From NCBI GenBank assembly GCA_933228895.1, contig OW121846.1, positions 5,177,915 through 5,241,914 on the forward strand: DNA of 64,000 nucleotides, given 5' to 3'. Source of the DNA: Platycnemis pennipes (Eukaryota > Arthropoda > Insecta > Odonata > Platycnemididae). Positions 10,980 through 22,293 of the stretch are shown piece after piece. How positions within the stretch are numbered: the first letter of the stretch is position 1; every line of letters begins with the position of its first letter. The notes under the pieces were generated by a model that made no database searches, was not told where the DNA came from, and was given only the letters and a program-made list of their open reading frames with translations. The position numbers were made by a program, and so were the translations under genes.

Positions 10980-11190
10980 ATCTATCGGTGACACTTTGCC
11001 ACCACTCGAATGACACTACTAAACCTTTAGGGAACACAATGTAAACAAGGGTACCTACTATCCTTCGGAAACACTTTGCCACCTCTCGAATGACACAAAT
11101 AAACGTTTAGAGGACACACAATGTAAACAAGGGTATCGGAAACACTTGGCCACCACTAAACGTTTAGGGAACAAACAATGTAAACTTGTA
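10980..11190. repeat. Short tandem repeat, period about 80 bp
   Basis: Nearly three copies of a unit of 71-80 bp, each with ACACTTTGCCACC (or TTGGCCACC), a CGAATGACAC segment, AAACSTTTAG and AACACAATGTAAACAAGG. Copies start near 10986, 11066 and 11137; the third lacks about 10 bp in the middle and is the shortest. Confidence 0.8.
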
Positions 11191-12065
11191 ACAACTGTTT
11201 TCGGCCGAGAAAGATGTGAATCAGCAAGATTCTGATCGCTTAATTTCCATACTGTTTTCAAGAAATACTGAAATTCCTCATCACCGCCGCTCTAGTAAAC
11301 GTTGTTTATGACAAGTATATCATAGTGGACTTGCAAATGAGGCGAAATTCCGGCATTAAGTTCTCTCTTCGATAAGATTGCCTGAAGTGCATAGCATAAA
11401 ATATCTCACCAGCACCTGTAGGACACAGATTTGAAAAATATAATTATATGGCAGTACAATCGTCAACCACCTTTAAGATTCTCTAATCCATTAGGACTGA
11501 AATTGGCCATTTCTTTATTATCAAGCGACGAATTACGGCAAAGTAGCTCAAATAAAGGAAGTGATGGCTATAAACCACGTAAAATAACATTATACTCAAT
11601 ACATAAAATAATATAATAAGTAATATATTGCCTTCCAAACGCCAAGAAAGGTACAAAAAAGCAATAAAATATCTTACGTCTTATTACAACGGGCATAACC
11701 AGAGAATCACAACGAGATAGTTTTGCCAGCTAACTGCATCACATTTACCTTCCTTACCTTTGCTCAGATTTCCTAATTGCATTTCATGCATTACAAAAGC
11801 ATTAAAAGTCCTTCATCAATGGATACAACACTTATAAACACGTCACACTAGGCCAACTATTGTAAACAAATGGCAGCCATGTTGATTATATGACTAGGCG
11901 GAGTTTCAAAGGCAGGGTCCTTGCCCGTGGTACGATACCGACCCCTTCCCGTGGTATGATACCGCCTCTAGCTCGTTCGTAATCGCATCGGGCGGTGAGA
12001 CCGATTTCGGGCGCTATGACTCCGCCTGCGTTGTCCTACCGCATGCGGTGAGCGGTTCGGAATAG
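11191..12065. other. Unassigned stretch with a GC-rich end
   Basis: No gene is recognised. The last 170 bp (about 11890-12060) are clearly more GC-rich than the surroundings and contain a direct repeat of CCCGTGGTAYGATACCG spaced about 26 bp apart. Confidence 0.45.
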
Positions 12066-12140
12066 CCCTAGTTCTCTGATGAAATCTAATTCATTTGGAT
12101 CCCATACTATGATATATTCTAGGTGGAGCCTGACCAGTTA
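12066..12140 (-). pseudogene. LINE B reverse transcriptase scrap
   Basis: The bases read like the LINE B copies at 22800-22890 and 53890-53960 (start AGTTCTCTGATGAAATC, then ATTCATTTGGATCCC), which encode the LEYAASVWDPNELGL part after the reverse transcriptase domain. It is an isolated, diverged fragment of about 75 bp. Confidence 0.6.
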
Positions 12141-12485
12141 AAACAGCCACACATCATTTTCAGGTATTTTTGAGGGGACATAAGTGAAATTGTGATAAAT
12201 GTAGACCTTTTGCCTTAATAGCACGTGTGCGGATTGTGTAGCTACGGTGGATTTAAGTATTTTCAAATCTAGTGAGGTCTTGGCGTACGAAAGATGAATA
12301 CATATTCGTGATAGAAAAATCCTTGCACAGAGTGATGAGGGCATTGTGCAGCAAGTGGATTAGCAATTTCATCCCAGGGCGAAAGAATTAAGTTCAGGAA
12401 GGAAACTCCGAGAAAGCAGCGAGCCAGTGACTGGATGTCCAAGCATTCGCATATCACCGTGTGGCGCCGATCGGACCCAGACTAG

Positions 12486-12514
12486 AGGCCCTGTGTTAAT
12501 AGAGGGCCTCTAAC
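12486..12514. other. GC-rich hairpin
   Basis: AGAGGCCCT and AGGGCCTCT form a perfect 9-bp stem around a loop of about 10 bases. The surrounding 12460-12600 is GC-rich and has no supported gene. Confidence 0.5.
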
Positions 12515-12778
12515 CCAGACTGCCGAACAGCGACACCGCCAAAGAAGCGGCGTCGCCAGCAAGCAGCTTTCACTACACGATGGCGGCATTTTTAGGAGAA
12601 GGTAGCAGGAAATATTGAGGTTGTAGCTTGGAGGTTCGAGAGAAGAGATAGGTCGTGGGAATTACGACTGTACACTTGGATAGCATGACACTTAGCGTCC
12701 TACGGACTGCGTGTGAACAAACATACTACATTAAAATCGAAGTTCGAAGCATTGACGTGGTGGAAGATTGTCATGATG

Positions 12779-12885
12779 TCAACTAATAAGAAACCTTAGT
12801 CACTTCCACAGGATTTTTATTCAACATACCTAAGTATGTTTAATAAAAATTCTGTGGAAGTGACTAAGGTTTCTTATTAGTTGAC
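12779..12885. repeat. Near-perfect 51-bp inverted repeat (hairpin)
   Basis: The arm beginning GTCAACTAATAAGAAACC is followed after a loop of about 4-5 bases by its reverse complement, with only two mismatches visible over 51 bp. The 17-bp sequence ACAAACATACTACATTA occurs on the left at about 12717 and again immediately right of the hairpin at about 12884. The hairpin is therefore part of a unit flanked by direct repeats, as if inserted or duplicated. The family is unknown. Confidence 0.85.
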
Positions 12886-13254
12886 AAACATACTACATTA
12901 TTTAGGTGATGATGATTCACTACCTAAAAATCGAGGGTTCGTGGAAATCTAGCCTCGGAAAGGCGTATCACAATCGAATTACGGCCGGCCAGGAATGGGT
13001 TACAGGTATGAAAGGCAACCAACGCTCTTATTAGGTCACGAATTTGAATCCCGCCTCAGAGATCGGTCCAAAGTTTCAGATCCTATGTGAGACGATACGG
13101 CATAGACATAGCCGTTGGAAGAGATGAAAATAAACCGCGTTTGATTGAGCTGCTGACCTAAGGGCGACTCGGCACAGAGCGAAAGGGATCGGGCCCACCA
13201 GGCAAAGCAGCCATGACATTCCGGGACTATCGCTCACCTTCAGGAAATCAGCTA

Positions 13255-13545
13255 GGTTTTTAAAAGGCCGTTATGATAAGTCATTAGAGTTAGGGGTTTA
13301 ATAGAAGAACTAAGGAGAGAATTAATATCAGAACGTAGGTTAACATTTAGGCTAACCCTTTTAAGTAAATTCGAAGCTGTTTTGTTTACAGATGACTTTT
13401 GATATATATTACGAACTCCAACGTATCATGGTAGGCTTGATCAGGTAAATAAGATTAGAGAGATAGATTGTCGTACCGATAGATTTAAAATGTAAATTTT
13501 CCCGTGTACCATAAGAGAGCACAATAGGCAGCATAGCAAAGGGTC
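13255..13545 (+). pseudogene. CR1/L2-like LINE 3' fragment, diverged
   Basis: The bases follow the C-terminal coding end shared by the LINE copies here: a KGRYDKSL-like start, a RLTFRLTLLSKFE-like stretch, then TPTYHGRLDQVNKIREIDCRTDRFKM. Stop codons are present at several places. It represents the region after the reverse transcriptase domain and has lost the usual 3' stem-loop, because Penelope-like sequence starts just downstream. Confidence 0.7.
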
Positions 13546-13662
13546 CGGTAGGTGAATATTGTAAGAGTAGTCTGTAGTGCATGGTGCGTTTTTAAGTATT
13601 ACCAACACATGAATGATAGGGAAGTATAAGAGGAAGAAGATGGACGATGGTATTGGAAGAAG

Positions 13663-14374
13663 ATGGGATTTGGACTTCTCAAGAAAAAAATGTCCAGTAA
13701 GCCTTACTCCCCCATAGCCCCTCCTCGCAAAACCAAAGACAACCTCTCCTTGTGCACAACCTACTTCCCTGGTATTCAGTCCCTTGAACACATCCTCAAA
13801 GACCTTTTCCCTATCCTGTCTGATAATCCACCACCACCAATATTTTCCCTAAATGCCCATCTCTTACTTTCAAACGTCCCCCAACCTCTCTGGTATCCTG
13901 AGAACCACCAGACCTCGGTCCAAATCTCATCTTCTTCCAAAAACACCCCCTTCCCCCTGCAATCGCGCTAGATGTAAAACCTGTCCTATCCTTATCACCC
14001 AGCCTCTCCCCAAACAATTCCTCTCTTTCCCACTTCCCTCCATGCCTTCACTTTCCTGCACCACTGAAAATACTGTTTACCTTCTACTCTGCCAATTCTG
14101 TCCCGCTTTCTACATCGGCCTCTCCACCACCGCACTATGCATCCGCATGAATGGTCACCGCTCTTCCTGCAATAATCCCTCCTCCCACTCTTATTCTCTT
14201 CCAGTAGCCATACATGCCTCCTCCCACGATTCCAACTTTAACAATTGCTTCAAGGTGGGCATACTGGCCTCCCTCCCACCTTCAGCGTCTCCCCTTCAAC
14301 TTAAAATGCTGGAACATTCTCTAATTTGGCTCTTCCATGCATTCCGCAAACCGGGAATTAACAGGGCTCATTGA
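13663..14374 (+). pseudogene. Penelope-like element, C-terminal part with GIY-YIG endonuclease
   Basis: Penelope-like elements encode a reverse transcriptase joined to a GIY-YIG endonuclease. This copy keeps the end of the reverse transcriptase linker (TYFPGIQSLEHILKDLFPIL in one frame, 13750-13815) and then, in a second frame from about 13853, a linker with CNRARCKTCPIL, the GIY-YIG core (VYLLLCQFCPAFYIGLST, then IRMNGHRSSC), and the downstream motifs AIHASSH and LEHSLIWLFHAF. It ends at a stop near 14374. One frameshift near 13840-13860 separates the two frames, and the whole reverse transcriptase is missing, so it is 5'-truncated and dead. The minus-strand frames over the same bases are shadows. 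Confidence 0.85.
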
Positions 14375-14705
14375 AGGAGCCGTCTGTCTTCCTTTCTTTC
14401 ATCTTCTCATACTTTTTCTCATACCCTTTCCATTCCCCCTCCTCCATACCCCCCTTTCCCTTACTTCCACCTTTCATTTGTTTCCTCGACCTGCCGTCCC
14501 CCCTGTCAGTTCTCTCCTCTCCTTTGAGAAAGGTGGCAGTGGCCACCGAAATATCGGGAAAATATTTTTGTGAGTGTCTCTTTTTTTATGTGCTTTTATA
14601 CAGTTTTGTCACGCCTGTGACCAGCTTTATTGCTATTTGTGTCTCGCACTGCGAATTTCCGGTGAACATTTATATACATGTCACAGGAAAATGCAATAAA
14701 TGCTA
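14375..14705 (+). other. Penelope-like 3' untranslated region
   Basis: A pyrimidine-rich stretch (14380-14520) follows the stop codon, then a stem-loop with GAAA (see the ribozyme entry), then AT-rich sequence with AATAAA near 14694. I read this as the 3' untranslated region of the Penelope-like element. Confidence 0.55.
14522..14556 (+). ncRNA. Degenerate hammerhead ribozyme candidate
   Basis: GGTGGC (14532-14537) and GCCACC (14542-14547) form a perfect 6-bp stem with a 4-base loop, followed directly by GAAA (14548-14551), as in stem II of hammerhead ribozymes. The expected upstream core CUGANGA is here TTGAGAA (14524-14530), with two changes at conserved sites. Hammerheads are known from the terminal repeats of Penelope-like elements, so position and structure fit, but this copy is probably not catalytic. 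Confidence 0.4.
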
Positions 14706-15460
14706 ATACATACATATATCGCTCTAATCTTTTTCTCCTGATGAAACCCAACGGAATCTGCGGTGGTGTGCGAGATTCATTCCGAATGTTATCGACAAGC
14801 AGACCGGCTCGAAAATGTACCTTGCAGATTCAGTGCACAATCGTGACATAAGGTAAGCAACAGCATGGGGAAGGTACGGTTATTTCTATTACTTTCTCAT
14901 TTCATATAACCTGAACCTCATTTACGAAACAAGCAATCGCTAACGACGCCTTTTATACCCCGATATGTTTCCCCACGAAGTGCCTCATGAGAAAGTGACA
15001 ACTAAATATTGAATCCTAGCTAAAATCAATATTTTTATCTCACAGATGCAATAAGTATTTCGGGGGAGCTACTTTTCTTTCCAAATGTCCATTGCTAAGA
15101 GTTTTATCTAAATTTATTTAAGATGCCAACTAACACATCAATTATTACTTGCTTCTAGATCGTTCGCTAGCGATTAACTGTCATCATCAAGATGAATTTT
15201 CCTGTGCACTGCCATCTCCACTTCAAAAAGAGTAGCTTGCAGCTAACTAGGGTTGACGTGAAGAAGGAATACAAAACACCAGTTAAAACCACACTTCATA
15301 CGAGTATTTACATAAACAATTAGTCAGCTTTAATTGTTATCATCTAGCGCAAGCGATTCCAGCTTCGCGAATAGCTTGTCGCTAGATAGTGACGCACCAT
15401 TTCGATATCTTTTTAACATACTGTGTGTGCACCTGAACGTTACCTTCGCTCGAAACTCAA
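14706..15460. other. Unassigned stretch
   Basis: I see no supported gene, inverted repeat or LINE motif in this stretch. Confidence 0.5.
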
Positions 15461-15464
15461 ATAC

Positions 15465-16037
15465 AATGTGTATGGGATCCCTATGAAATCGGTCTACATA
15501 ACGAACTTGAACGTGTGCAGCGAAGATCGGCAAGATTTGTCAAGGGCCGGTATGATAACCTTATTAGCGTAACCAGTCTATTAAATGAATTAAATTGGGA
15601 ATCATTGTTAGATCGCAGGTTGAAATTTAGACTTAATCTCTTAAATAAATTCCAAGACCATATTTTCAGTGATGATGTTAAAAATATTTTGCGGACCCCA
15701 ACTTACTATGGTGGACTGGACCATAATCACAAAATTAGAGAAATTGATTGCCGAACTGACAGATTCAAAATGTCCTTTTTTCCTCGTACTAATAGGGATA
15801 TGAATAACGGTAAATGTATCCAGTACGAGTGTAGCAATGGATAACATTGGTAGCTGCATGTTGGTATAAGGACTTAAAGCTAATCCAACTAACAGCATGT
15901 TTTTGCATGTATGCTTTGCCATTTTAATTTTTAATTACAAATTTTATGCATGATATGTAGTGCATGTTTGGTGAGATTTCACCCCCTGCCACACACCTTT
16001 ATGGGGGCTTGCAGGGTATTATGTGGATGTAGATGTA
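15465..16037 (+). mobile_element. LINE A copy, 5'-truncated
   Basis: It starts within the region after the reverse transcriptase domain (VWDPYEIGL, then ELERVQRRSARFVKGRYDN) and runs through RTPTYYGGLDHNHKIREIDC and MSFFPRTNRD to a stop at about 15842. A 3' untranslated region follows, ending with the shared stem-loop (CCCCTGCCACACACC ... GGCTTGCAGGG) and a short TAGATG tail. The coding part is open over its whole length, so this copy is fairly young. Confidence 0.85.
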
Positions 16038-17414
16038 CAAAGAGCAAAATGACTGAGTTTATCTTTCATAGTTATATCACTTTTTAGCTATAGCTATGCT
16101 GTCATAATTGTTTTATATAATCGCTTTTTTGATCATTTTATTCGCCCTCACTCCGTCATCGTACATCCTTCAGACTCTCCAATGTCATTCTGCGCATTGG
16201 CGGTGAACACACACGAAGTTCCTCCAGGGCTGGTTACACGATAAATCAACTTGTACAAGGTCATGAGTAAATGCATCAAAGCGCGAACGAACCCAAAAAT
16301 TTGTGGTGCAGCCACACCAACTTGTATAAATGTATGAATTTATATCCATAAAATACAGCCTCTTCTAAAATGGATCATACAATCTTGCAAGGTACGGCCG
16401 TGTTTCAGGGACACCTGCTGGTAGGTAACGCAAACGACGTAGCTAGCTGTTTGTTTACCTTCGGGCCCTCGGTATTCCAATGTTTACTTGCGACTCTGCT
16501 ATTCACATTTCCTTTGAACTCCCACTCGCCTCCTCCACGAAACGCGTATTGACCTCGTCCGGCCTTTCACTCCTCTTATCGACCTTTTTCACCTCTCGGC
16601 CGATCCGCAAGGGACCCATCAGACGTACTCGCCAACCTTGGACCACACACTCCCGAATTCAATCACCACACGTCCTGGAAAACCCTAGTGGAATTATATT
16701 TGATTGAATCTTACAGTTAATTCTATCATCAGCCTGGATGGGGCGGCAAGTGGATAGACTCATCTCACTTGCCGGTGAGAGGACATATGTGTTCGACTCC
16801 AGGATCAGCCTTGAATTCTAAATTAATTTCGCAGGGGTAATCCTGGAGGTACCATGGTCAAACAAACAGAGGAGTCCAAATGAATCAAATCACTGACAAT
16901 GGCCAGGTCTCGCGAAAATAAACCGCTTCCCACGAGTATAGAAGAGAATAGTATTTGTTTCAGTTGGCAACCACAGGATTTCCCTTCGGTGAGCTACCTC
17001 AGAAAACTGAGAGTCCAATTGAATTGAACATTGTCTGCTTCTTAGCGGCCGACGGCCATTTAGCATTTATTTATTGCGCTATAGCCTCAGTACATCATAC
17101 AGTAGTAGCCTCATTAACATAAGTAATCTCGTAATGCATTCCAGAAATATTATGAAAAATTGTAATTTTTCACCGTGTTACCATTCATTCATGGAACTTG
17201 GACGCGAATGTACAACAATCTGGAGAAGAAAAGGGACATTATTCATACATGAACTATACGTGTTTGCGTAACTTTATATGAACCGTACTTGTCAATGTAT
17301 CGCGTGACTAGTCCTATAAGTGAGAGAGCCTCCATCGAAGATGTGCACGACCGGGTGGGTGTTTGGCTCGGGCGGCGCGGTCTCTGCTTTCACAGTCGCC
17401 ACTGAACCACGGAC
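16038..17414. other. Unassigned stretch, with a possible SINE
   Basis: No gene is supported. Around 16734-16810 there is a possible tRNA-derived SINE head: CTCAC/GTGAG forms an anticodon-like stem, and GTTCGACTCC resembles a B box of the internal RNA polymerase III promoter. The T stem does not pair well. Confidence 0.35.
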
Positions 17415-17479
17415 ATGGTTCTAGAGGTGCCCTCCGATGACCCTCACCCCGACACGTACATTGTCCTTACACACTTCAA
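17415..17479 (+). CDS. Candidate first coding exon of an unrecognised gene
   Basis: An ATG at 17415 opens MVLEVPSDDPHPDTYIVLTH and is followed by CAA|GTAAGT, a near-consensus splice donor with GT at 17480. The sequence around 17340-17460 is distinctly GC-rich, as expected for a promoter and 5' exon, unlike the AT-rich surroundings. I do not recognise the product. It would run opposite to the raver-like exon at 19448-19696. Because the exon is only 65 bp of coding sequence, chance is a real alternative. Confidence 0.28.
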
Positions 17480-19447
17480 GTAAGTCTTCGGACAGTTACA
17501 ATTCACATTCCGATCACTAGTATTATTTGCATTGGCAGACAAATACACGAGCGTCGCCAGCTATTGTATCATAGTAACACGGGAGGCCGCATTTTTCATA
17601 GACAAATGAATCAGTGATAAATTTACAGCAGTTATCTCGATACGCCGTAGCGACAACTAAGTGGTGGCTAAAACGTTTATTTATAACTTATACGATACAA
17701 AAAGGAGCTTTGATTAAGGTAGTGGGTGAGTAATACAACAATTGAAGTCAAACCGAAGGGTATTTCCCTAACACAACCCGTGTCCTAAACAGGGACATGC
17801 ACATACAAATACTACAATAAAATAAAAAATTTACCATAAGTGCCATAGTACTAGGGGGACCATTAGGAAACTATTGAGCTTAAATTTTTCAAATACTGAG
17901 AGTCAAGGAAATATAGAAACACGGCAGACGTCAAGATTAGAAAAACAAATAGAGGAGAAAATAATAAACGGACACTGTCGCGGTCGTTTTTTTAGGATCG
18001 ATGCTCACGATGGAAATGTGTTATAAATTTGCCTGTGGCCACGTAGAGGAGGCATACTAACTCAGGGCGCAGGCTCTACGGAACTTCCGAGCAGAGGCGT
18101 TCAACCGAGAAGTAGACGCGAAATCGGTTGATTTGAAGCTGTCAAGGGCTATCCCAGCCTTGCGGCATATGACCATTTCCTGGGAATTTAAATTTATCGC
18201 TGGCAAGCTTAGCTGCTTTGAATGAGCACATTTATAACAATTCAGTCAAATGGGCAGTTCTATTCACAACATGAACATTGAAGTAACAATCACCGAAAAC
18301 AACGCAAGTCCAAAATATTGTGGCATCATTACTTACGAAGTAAAATATGTGAAACTTGGAATTGATCACAATTCACCATTTGAAAATGGGTACCGATCCA
18401 TACAAAGACATGTTCGCGCTAGGGTTCAACTCTAAATGCGAAACCCCAACATATCATGGTCCCATGAACTGAAATACATAAATATATGGAAATTGCACGT
18501 TGTTTTGCTGCATGGAAATTGTTCATGCAGCATCATTAGGATTCTCCACCAACGAGTTTCAAGAAACTTTGACGATGAATGCCTTCCGAAAACAGGATCA
18601 GTATTCCAATCGCAGAGAAGTCTTACAATGAGGAAAATTACAACCCTTATAGTGTGACTGAGCACATAAACTATGATATTTGCCGCACCATTCTGTAATC
18701 ACGTGAACCACATGTAATCACGAAAATAAGGGCCAACTCACAACGATAAACCGCTTCTACCGGAAGAATATTTTGGCATATCGATTCACTCGCGTGAATT
18801 ATAAGATTGACGAGCACAAAAAACTGATCAAGGTCACAAGGTACACTGAAAAAATCACTACACAATGCTGTCAGCAAGCATGAAGGGTAATCTTGGAAAT
18901 GAGGTACACCCATTTTTTTGACCTCGGTACCATGAGGTTCCATCAAACAACGAGAATATAATCACTCGGAGTACGCACCTCGGGAGACCCGAGAAATACA
19001 AAACTATACTCGAAAAAATTTCATTTTTGTTTTTATGCATTATTAAGAAATTCATTTCTAGAATATAAAAATATTTACATTATTATCTATATAGATTATT
19101 GCCCTCAATCAATATATACTAATTTCTTTTTGGTTAGTAAATATTGTTGCTAGAAATTGGTTTTTAAAGTCATATGGGACCCGGTACGTACTCGGTATGA
19201 AGCCATGGAGGTCCGCACTCGGAGTGTTAATAAATCCAAGTGATTTTAATAGTAAACAGAAATTGAACAATAAATCCGTACACTAAAGTCTCAATCTCGC
19301 CCACCGTATTTACCGCAATACGTAAGCAAAAGACAAAAAGATATAAGCCGAATACAATGAAAACATTACACGGCGTTGCCGCTACCTCGCTCCACAAAAC
19401 ATTTAGAGTCAATAAAATAATGTCACTACACAAAAGTGTTAACTGAC
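17480..19447. other. Unassigned stretch, probably intronic
   Basis: Short frames of 61-91 residues on both strands have no recognisable motif. If the raver-like exon at its right end is real, this stretch would belong to the first intron of that gene. Confidence 0.4.
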
Positions 19448-19696
19448 CTCTTCCGTAGCATCTCTTGGAAGATGCTTAATTAATATGGTGCGTCCCTGAT
19501 GGAATTTTCTTTTCAACTCGTCCACTCTCCTCTTGACATCTTCTTCAGGATCATCCTCCCAAAAAGTACCCGTGGACGCGGTCGCCACCACCTCTCCGGC
19601 CCAGAATTTGTCCGATGACGATTTGAGGATATCATCGGGAAAACACGCAATTGCAGCAGCAGACGACGTAAAAGCTTCAGTTGAACCAGCCGCCAT
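19448..19696 (-). CDS. First coding exon of a raver-like RNA-binding protein
   Basis: ATG at 19694-19696 in a good context (TCAATGGCGG) opens an 83-codon frame that ends in phase 0 at GAGGAAGAG|GTCAGT-type donor sequence (donor GT complement at 19446-19447). The exon carries an Ala/Ser-rich start, then EDDPEEDVKRRVDELKRKFH and GRTILIKHLPRDATEE, where ILIKHLP is the RNP2 strand that begins an RNA recognition motif. From memory, animal raver (ribonucleoprotein PTB-binding) proteins have the same arrangement: a charged helix with PEE..KR, then R.ILI..LP.D.T at the start of the first recognition motif. Raver proteins are nuclear cofactors of the splicing regulator PTB. The following exons should lie to the left on the minus strand; I did not find them. 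This is the best host-gene anchor in the window. Confidence 0.62.
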
Positions 19697-21508
19697 TGAG
19701 TGTGAAAACAGCTTAACAACTTAAAAGAGCACCGTGAGGGAACCCAACAGGAGCAATTCGGCTCCTTTGCTCACGTTTTCCCTTTCCAAACTCACGCACT
19801 GCTGCTTGGTCGAGATCGCTGAGTGTTTACGGGCTTGCAAGCCACACAAGAGGCCGTATGACGAGAAGAGCGCTCGTAGCGCTGCCCTTGGTGAATTGTC
19901 GAACTCTGTCAGCAATCGCACCCGTTACCCCGGCAACTGTTTTGAAAAAGCAAGCCAAGAGTTTGACCCAAAAGTACGACGCTGTGATTCCAACATGCGG
20001 CGTTATAATTGTTGTGACTACATTGGCGTAATAATGAAAAATGTTTACGATTAGATGATTAGGAAACAAAAACAATCTACTGCGTTACGAAAATTACCAC
20101 CAGTTATGAAAATTAACACTATTGCAGACCCTTTAAAAAAGTAGCACATGGAGGCTAATACTGAGAACATAGCTATAACTACTAAGTGCACATTAATCAG
20201 GGCATTAAGTATCGAGATCTGCCAGAAATACTTAGAACGTGGATCCCTCATATGTGGCACATTATAGGGTAATATTCTCAGTACTACGACGTGTACTAGT
20301 CTCTGTTGTCAATGGTACAACATAGTGAAGTGTTGAATATAAAAATACTCACGGGGTATTAGGTAGATGTAGACGTACGGTTATTGACTTATCACCAAAC
20401 ACGCAACCACATGATCTTGCAAAATAAAAAATAAACTGATTTCGTGCCGTACCTAAGGTACGAATGGGAAGTTTAAAAAAAACTGTTTTATCCCATGACA
20501 TCAGGACGTAGGTCTCTAAAATTCCTGAAATTTTGAACGAAATCATAGAGGTTGAGGGTCATAATCATCATTTTTCTCGATGATATGACACGAAATGACC
20601 TATACATATATGCATTTACTAGCGGAAGGTGCCCGTTGACTTTCAACGGGAGGACAGGGGGGTGAAAACCTTAGAGCATAATAAATTAAATTAAACCAAT
20701 AAACTATTTGCTCTTTAAAACGTATACGTTCAATTCTTGCTTGATCAATTATCAAGCAACTCATAGGACTGAACAGTTTTAAGTTAACCAAACATAGAAG
20801 GTGAAAACACCGAGTTCTCCATTACAGTAGGTTTAACTAACTATTTATGTATTTTAATATCCATAGATGTGCACATGCAGTAAAACTCGCTTGAAACGGA
20901 TTTTAGGGTACCGGACTTTCACTTCCTTATAAACGGGATTTCGTTACATCCAAACTAACGCATTTTTTCTACGCGCGTCGTATAATCGCGAGATTTTTTG
21001 TGGTTAATCGTCTGTATTAACAGAAAAGATCCTCAACAATTTACCATCGCCCCAAAGCATAATCGTTTTTATTTATTAATATTGCTTACACATACGAATG
21101 TAATTGTTTTTACCGATACTAGTTTATCATTCACTAAACATCGCACTAATCCCTTCCTGACTGATGGTATTTAATGAATGACAATTTTAAATATCATTGG
21201 CGTCTTCTCGTGTAAGATTCTTATTGCTATGGTTCGTTTGGTAATAAATATTGACATACACTCCTGTGTTGATTCATACTACCTCTTTAGTGAAACGCCT
21301 TTAGCATTTCATGCACGTGGACTATGACATTAGAAATCCATAGGTCATAAAGGTTCAACTTGCTGCAAGAAATTTAAAATGCGGTAGTCTTACAACAACT
21401 GAAGAATTATGTCTTACCTCTTCTGTTCACTATTTTCGATGAAAGTGTAAGAAAGGAATGAAAGATAACGTTACGAAACTCGAGATGCCAGGCCACTTTA
21501 GTCCGTGG
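19697..21508. other. Upstream region of the raver-like exon, otherwise unassigned
   Basis: An in-frame stop lies shortly upstream of the ATG, so the start is well set. About 19740-19960 is more GC-rich and could hold the promoter and 5' untranslated region. No element or gene is recognised further right. Confidence 0.4.
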
Positions 21509-21513
21509 CATCG

Positions 21514-22083
21514 CACAGTGGGCTGAAATCGGAATTTTTGGACAAAATTACAAAATGGTTTTTTTGGAGATAGAATCATGAAATTTGGTACAAATACTCA
21601 CAATTGATTGGTAATCAAGTAAAAAAATGTCATTGGCCATGTTTTGTTGCCTTTATCGAGATACAGGGGCTCAAAAGGAACCAAAATTCCAAAATTACAC
21701 CCGCCTTTAGTTTTCTCCGAAAAACTTCCTATTTAAGTTAGGGGTGGCGCTGTGGGAGGAATTTGATCCGAACTATTAGGTATGTTAAAACAACTCTTTT
21801 ACTTAACTGCGCTAACTTTGGGAGTTTTTTCCTAAATTTAGGTTGTTACGTAAAAAAATGGTGGACGCTATTATCACGCTAAATTTCATATTAAGTAGTA
21901 AATATCTAGCGTTTTACGAAAGATTCTGTCAAGTGACTCATATTAAATCAAGTTTTGAAGCTTTCTAAAGGTAGATCTGAAATGAAATTGAAAATTCATG
22001 AAAAAGTTTGCGACGCCGAAAATTACATTTGATTTTTCGTCTTTTTTGATATATGTGCATTGCTATCGATCTCCACAGGCTCT
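21514..22083 (+). repeat. Left long inverted arm of Transib 2
   Basis: This arm of about 570 bp matches the right arm in inverted orientation, at roughly 90 percent by eye, up to the segment CTCCACAGGCT. The arm begins with the heptamer CACAGTG; about 21 bases further in lies ACAAAATTA, which shares ACAAAA with the V(D)J nonamer. No coding frame is credible. Confidence 0.85.
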
Positions 22084-22293
22084 ATGCGTTTAAATCGCTT
22101 ATATATGCCCAGAGAAAGGAAATAAATTATCGAAAATAGCTGAATGTTGAGGCACATCCAAATAAGTCCTGTTCGTAAAAACATTTAACTTACATTACTT
22201 TTACACATTTCATAAGTTTTATGTTTGATTGAGAAAATTGTGGTGAACGCAAAGCTAAGTAAAAGTTCCTTTGCATTTATTTCATGTTCGGGC

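Noticed and set aside
12341..12347. CATTGTG as the right end of Transib 1
   Set aside because: The bases inside it do not resemble the Transib 2 end or a recognisable TIR, and the left end is outside the window for comparison.
14358..14546. Minus-strand Lys/Glu/Gly-rich frame
   Set aside because: It is the complement of the pyrimidine-rich 3' untranslated region of the Penelope-like element; composition explains it.
14736..14756. Exact CTGATGA as a hammerhead core
   Set aside because: It is followed by AACCCAACGGAAT, with at most a 2-bp stem and no GAAA, so it does not form the ribozyme core.
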